64,000 bases of DNA, taken from NCBI GenBank assembly GCA_964391015.1, contig CAYMKU010000001.1:124001-188000 (forward strand). The letters are read 5' to 3'. Each line of letters starts with the position of its first letter. Within the stretch, counting starts at the first letter, position 1. The DNA is from XYD12-FULL-36-8 sp964391015 (GTDB lineage: Bacteria > Bacteroidota > Ignavibacteria > Ignavibacteriales > Ignavibacteriaceae). Shown here one piece after another: positions 63,197 through 64,000 of the stretch. The position numbers and the translations under genes are program-made. The notes below the pieces were generated by a model that saw only the letters and a program-made list of their open reading frames with translations, did no database searches and had not been told where the DNA came from.

Positions 63197-63418
63197 TTAC
63201 GCTTTAACTGCTAAAAGAATACATACCACCAACGCAAAGAAGGCAACACCTTCGATAAGTGCTGCAGCAATAATCATTGCAGTTCTAATTGGACCGGCTG
63301 CTTCAGGTTGTCTTCCCATTGACTCTAACGCTGAGCTTGCAAGTTTTCCAATTCCTAATCCAGCTCCTATTACTGCTATGCCTGCGCCAATTCCTGCTCC
63401 TAAGAATCCTAAATCCAT
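63197..63418 (-). CDS. atpE: ATP synthase c subunit
   Basis: The 73-residue proteolipid forms the rotor ring. Two membrane helices flank the polar loop MGRQPEAAG, and the ion-binding Glu lies in AALIEGVAFFALVV. The residue after that Glu is Gly and not Ser/Thr, and the Na+-type ETTG/ES pattern is absent, so proton coupling is more likely. Confidence 0.96.
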   Translation of the reverse strand: MDLGFLGAGIGAGIAVIGAGLGIGKLASSALESMGRQPEAAGPIRTAMIIAAALIEGVAFFALVVCILLAVKA

Positions 63419-63449
63419 TTTATTTATACTCCTTTTTTAATAATAATGA

Positions 63450-64000
63450 TTAATGATCTTGATGAATTGCCATCCCAATAAATAATGAGGATAACATTGT
63501 AAAAATATATGCTTGAATTAGTGCAACTAAAAGTTCCAGAAAATAAATAAACAACGCGAAGCCAATAGATACCGGAGCTATAAAGTATGTTTTCATGATA
63601 AAAATCAATCCTATAAGAGATAGGATTACCACGTGCCCGGCTGTCATGTTAGCAAAAAGACGAATACATAATGCAAAAGGTTTGGTAAATAATCCAAAAA
63701 TTTCAACAAGTACAATCAGTGGCAATAAAGCAACAGGCATTCCGGGAGGAATTAGTCCTTTAAAGTATCCGATTGGTCCATGATGAATAATTCCGCCAAT
63801 TTGTGTTGCAATAAAAGTTAAACCAGCTAAAGTGGCTGTAACAGCAATGTTGCTTGTGACAGTAGCTGTCCACGGAATTAAACCAATTAAGTTGCTAAAC
63901 AGAATGAAAAAAAAAGCTGTTAGCAAATAAGGTAAAAACTTTTCATAACCATGCCCAATTGAAGGTTTCACAACCTCATCACGAACAAATAGTATTATTG
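63450..64000 (-). CDS. atpB: ATP synthase a subunit, N-terminus beyond window
   Basis: The C-terminal 183 residues of the proton-channel subunit; the frame stays open to the window edge (IILFVRDEVVKPSIGH), so the start is outside. Conserved parts are PYLLTAFFFILFSNLIGLIPW, the essential Arg in LCIRLFANMTAGHVV and the C-terminal helix LVALIQAYIFTMLSSLFIGMAI. The short frame beginning at 63971 is internal. Confidence 0.96.
   Translation of the reverse strand, partial: IILFVRDEVVKPSIGHGYEKFLPYLLTAFFFILFSNLIGLIPWTATVTSNIAVTATLAGLTFIATQIGGIIHHGPIGYFKGLIPPGMPVALLPLIVLVEIFGLFTKPFALCIRLFANMTAGHVVILSLIGLIFIMKTYFIAPVSIGFALFIYFLELLVALIQAYIFTMLSSLFIGMAIHQDH

Overview
The window is low-GC bacterial chromosome, most likely from an Ignavibacteria-type member of the Bacteroidota/Chlorobi group and probably a metagenome assembly, since it holds one 100-N scaffold gap at 15856-15955. 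The assignment rests on C-terminal sorting domains of the QNYPNPFNP type, PorV-like barrels, a TonB receptor with a carboxypeptidase-like N-terminal domain, an atpBEFHAG cluster without atpDC beside it, and a tmRNA tag (GEYNYALAA) of the Bacteroidota kind. No phage, insertion sequence or CRISPR array is visible.

Layout. 1-4107 (minus): guaA (cut by the edge), gcvH, accC, accB, efp. 4382-17708 (minus): envelope and secretion genes: a T9SS-sorted multihaem protein with an ethylbenzene-dehydrogenase-like haem domain, a PorV-like barrel, a very large sorted surface protein, a TonB-dependent receptor, an FG-GAP repeat protein interrupted by the gap, and a membrane-anchored TPR protein. 17876-20458: tRNA-Arg(CCG), a PHP-domain protein and an outer-membrane protein. 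20662-30422 (minus): an apparent electron-transfer operon coding for a cytochrome-b-like membrane protein, a TPR protein, a membrane-tethered 2x[4Fe-4S]/FAD oxidoreductase, a 20-CxxCH cytochrome, a 46-CxxCH cytochrome and an outer-membrane beta-barrel. Its natural reading is a route carrying electrons between the cytoplasm and the cell exterior.

30546-37863: a small ABM-like protein, dapF, a DUF3892 gene, a HisKA_3 kinase and NarL/FixJ regulator pair, a small secreted protein with a Cys-Pro-Pro-Phe-Cys tail coupled to a membrane protein, tmRNA, a cobalamin adenosyltransferase and ygfZ. Two near-identical 26-bp palindromes lie on either side of the two-component genes. Each stands at exactly the same distance from a TATRTT box, one in front of the DUF3892 gene and one in front of the secreted-protein gene. 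They look like operators of one small regulon.

37988-49024: a lipoprotein, an M20 peptidase, two LptF/LptG permeases, a barrel and lipoprotein pair, a DUF3467 protein, a TPR lipoprotein and adenosine deaminase. 48999-55016: a small unknown gene, hutU, a frameshifted type IIG-like restriction-modification gene and serA. 55072-64000 (minus): a possible MqnA-like protein, the rplS-trmD-rimM-KH-rpsP-ffh translation and SRP operon, and the ATP synthase genes atpG-A-H-F-E-B (atpB cut by the edge).

The most interesting items are the putative electron conduit with its 46-haem cytochrome and internal perfect 1,157-bp duplication, the paired-palindrome regulon, the T9SS-sorted multihaem protein and the frameshifted type IIG gene. 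All functional statements come from motif reading; no database search was run.
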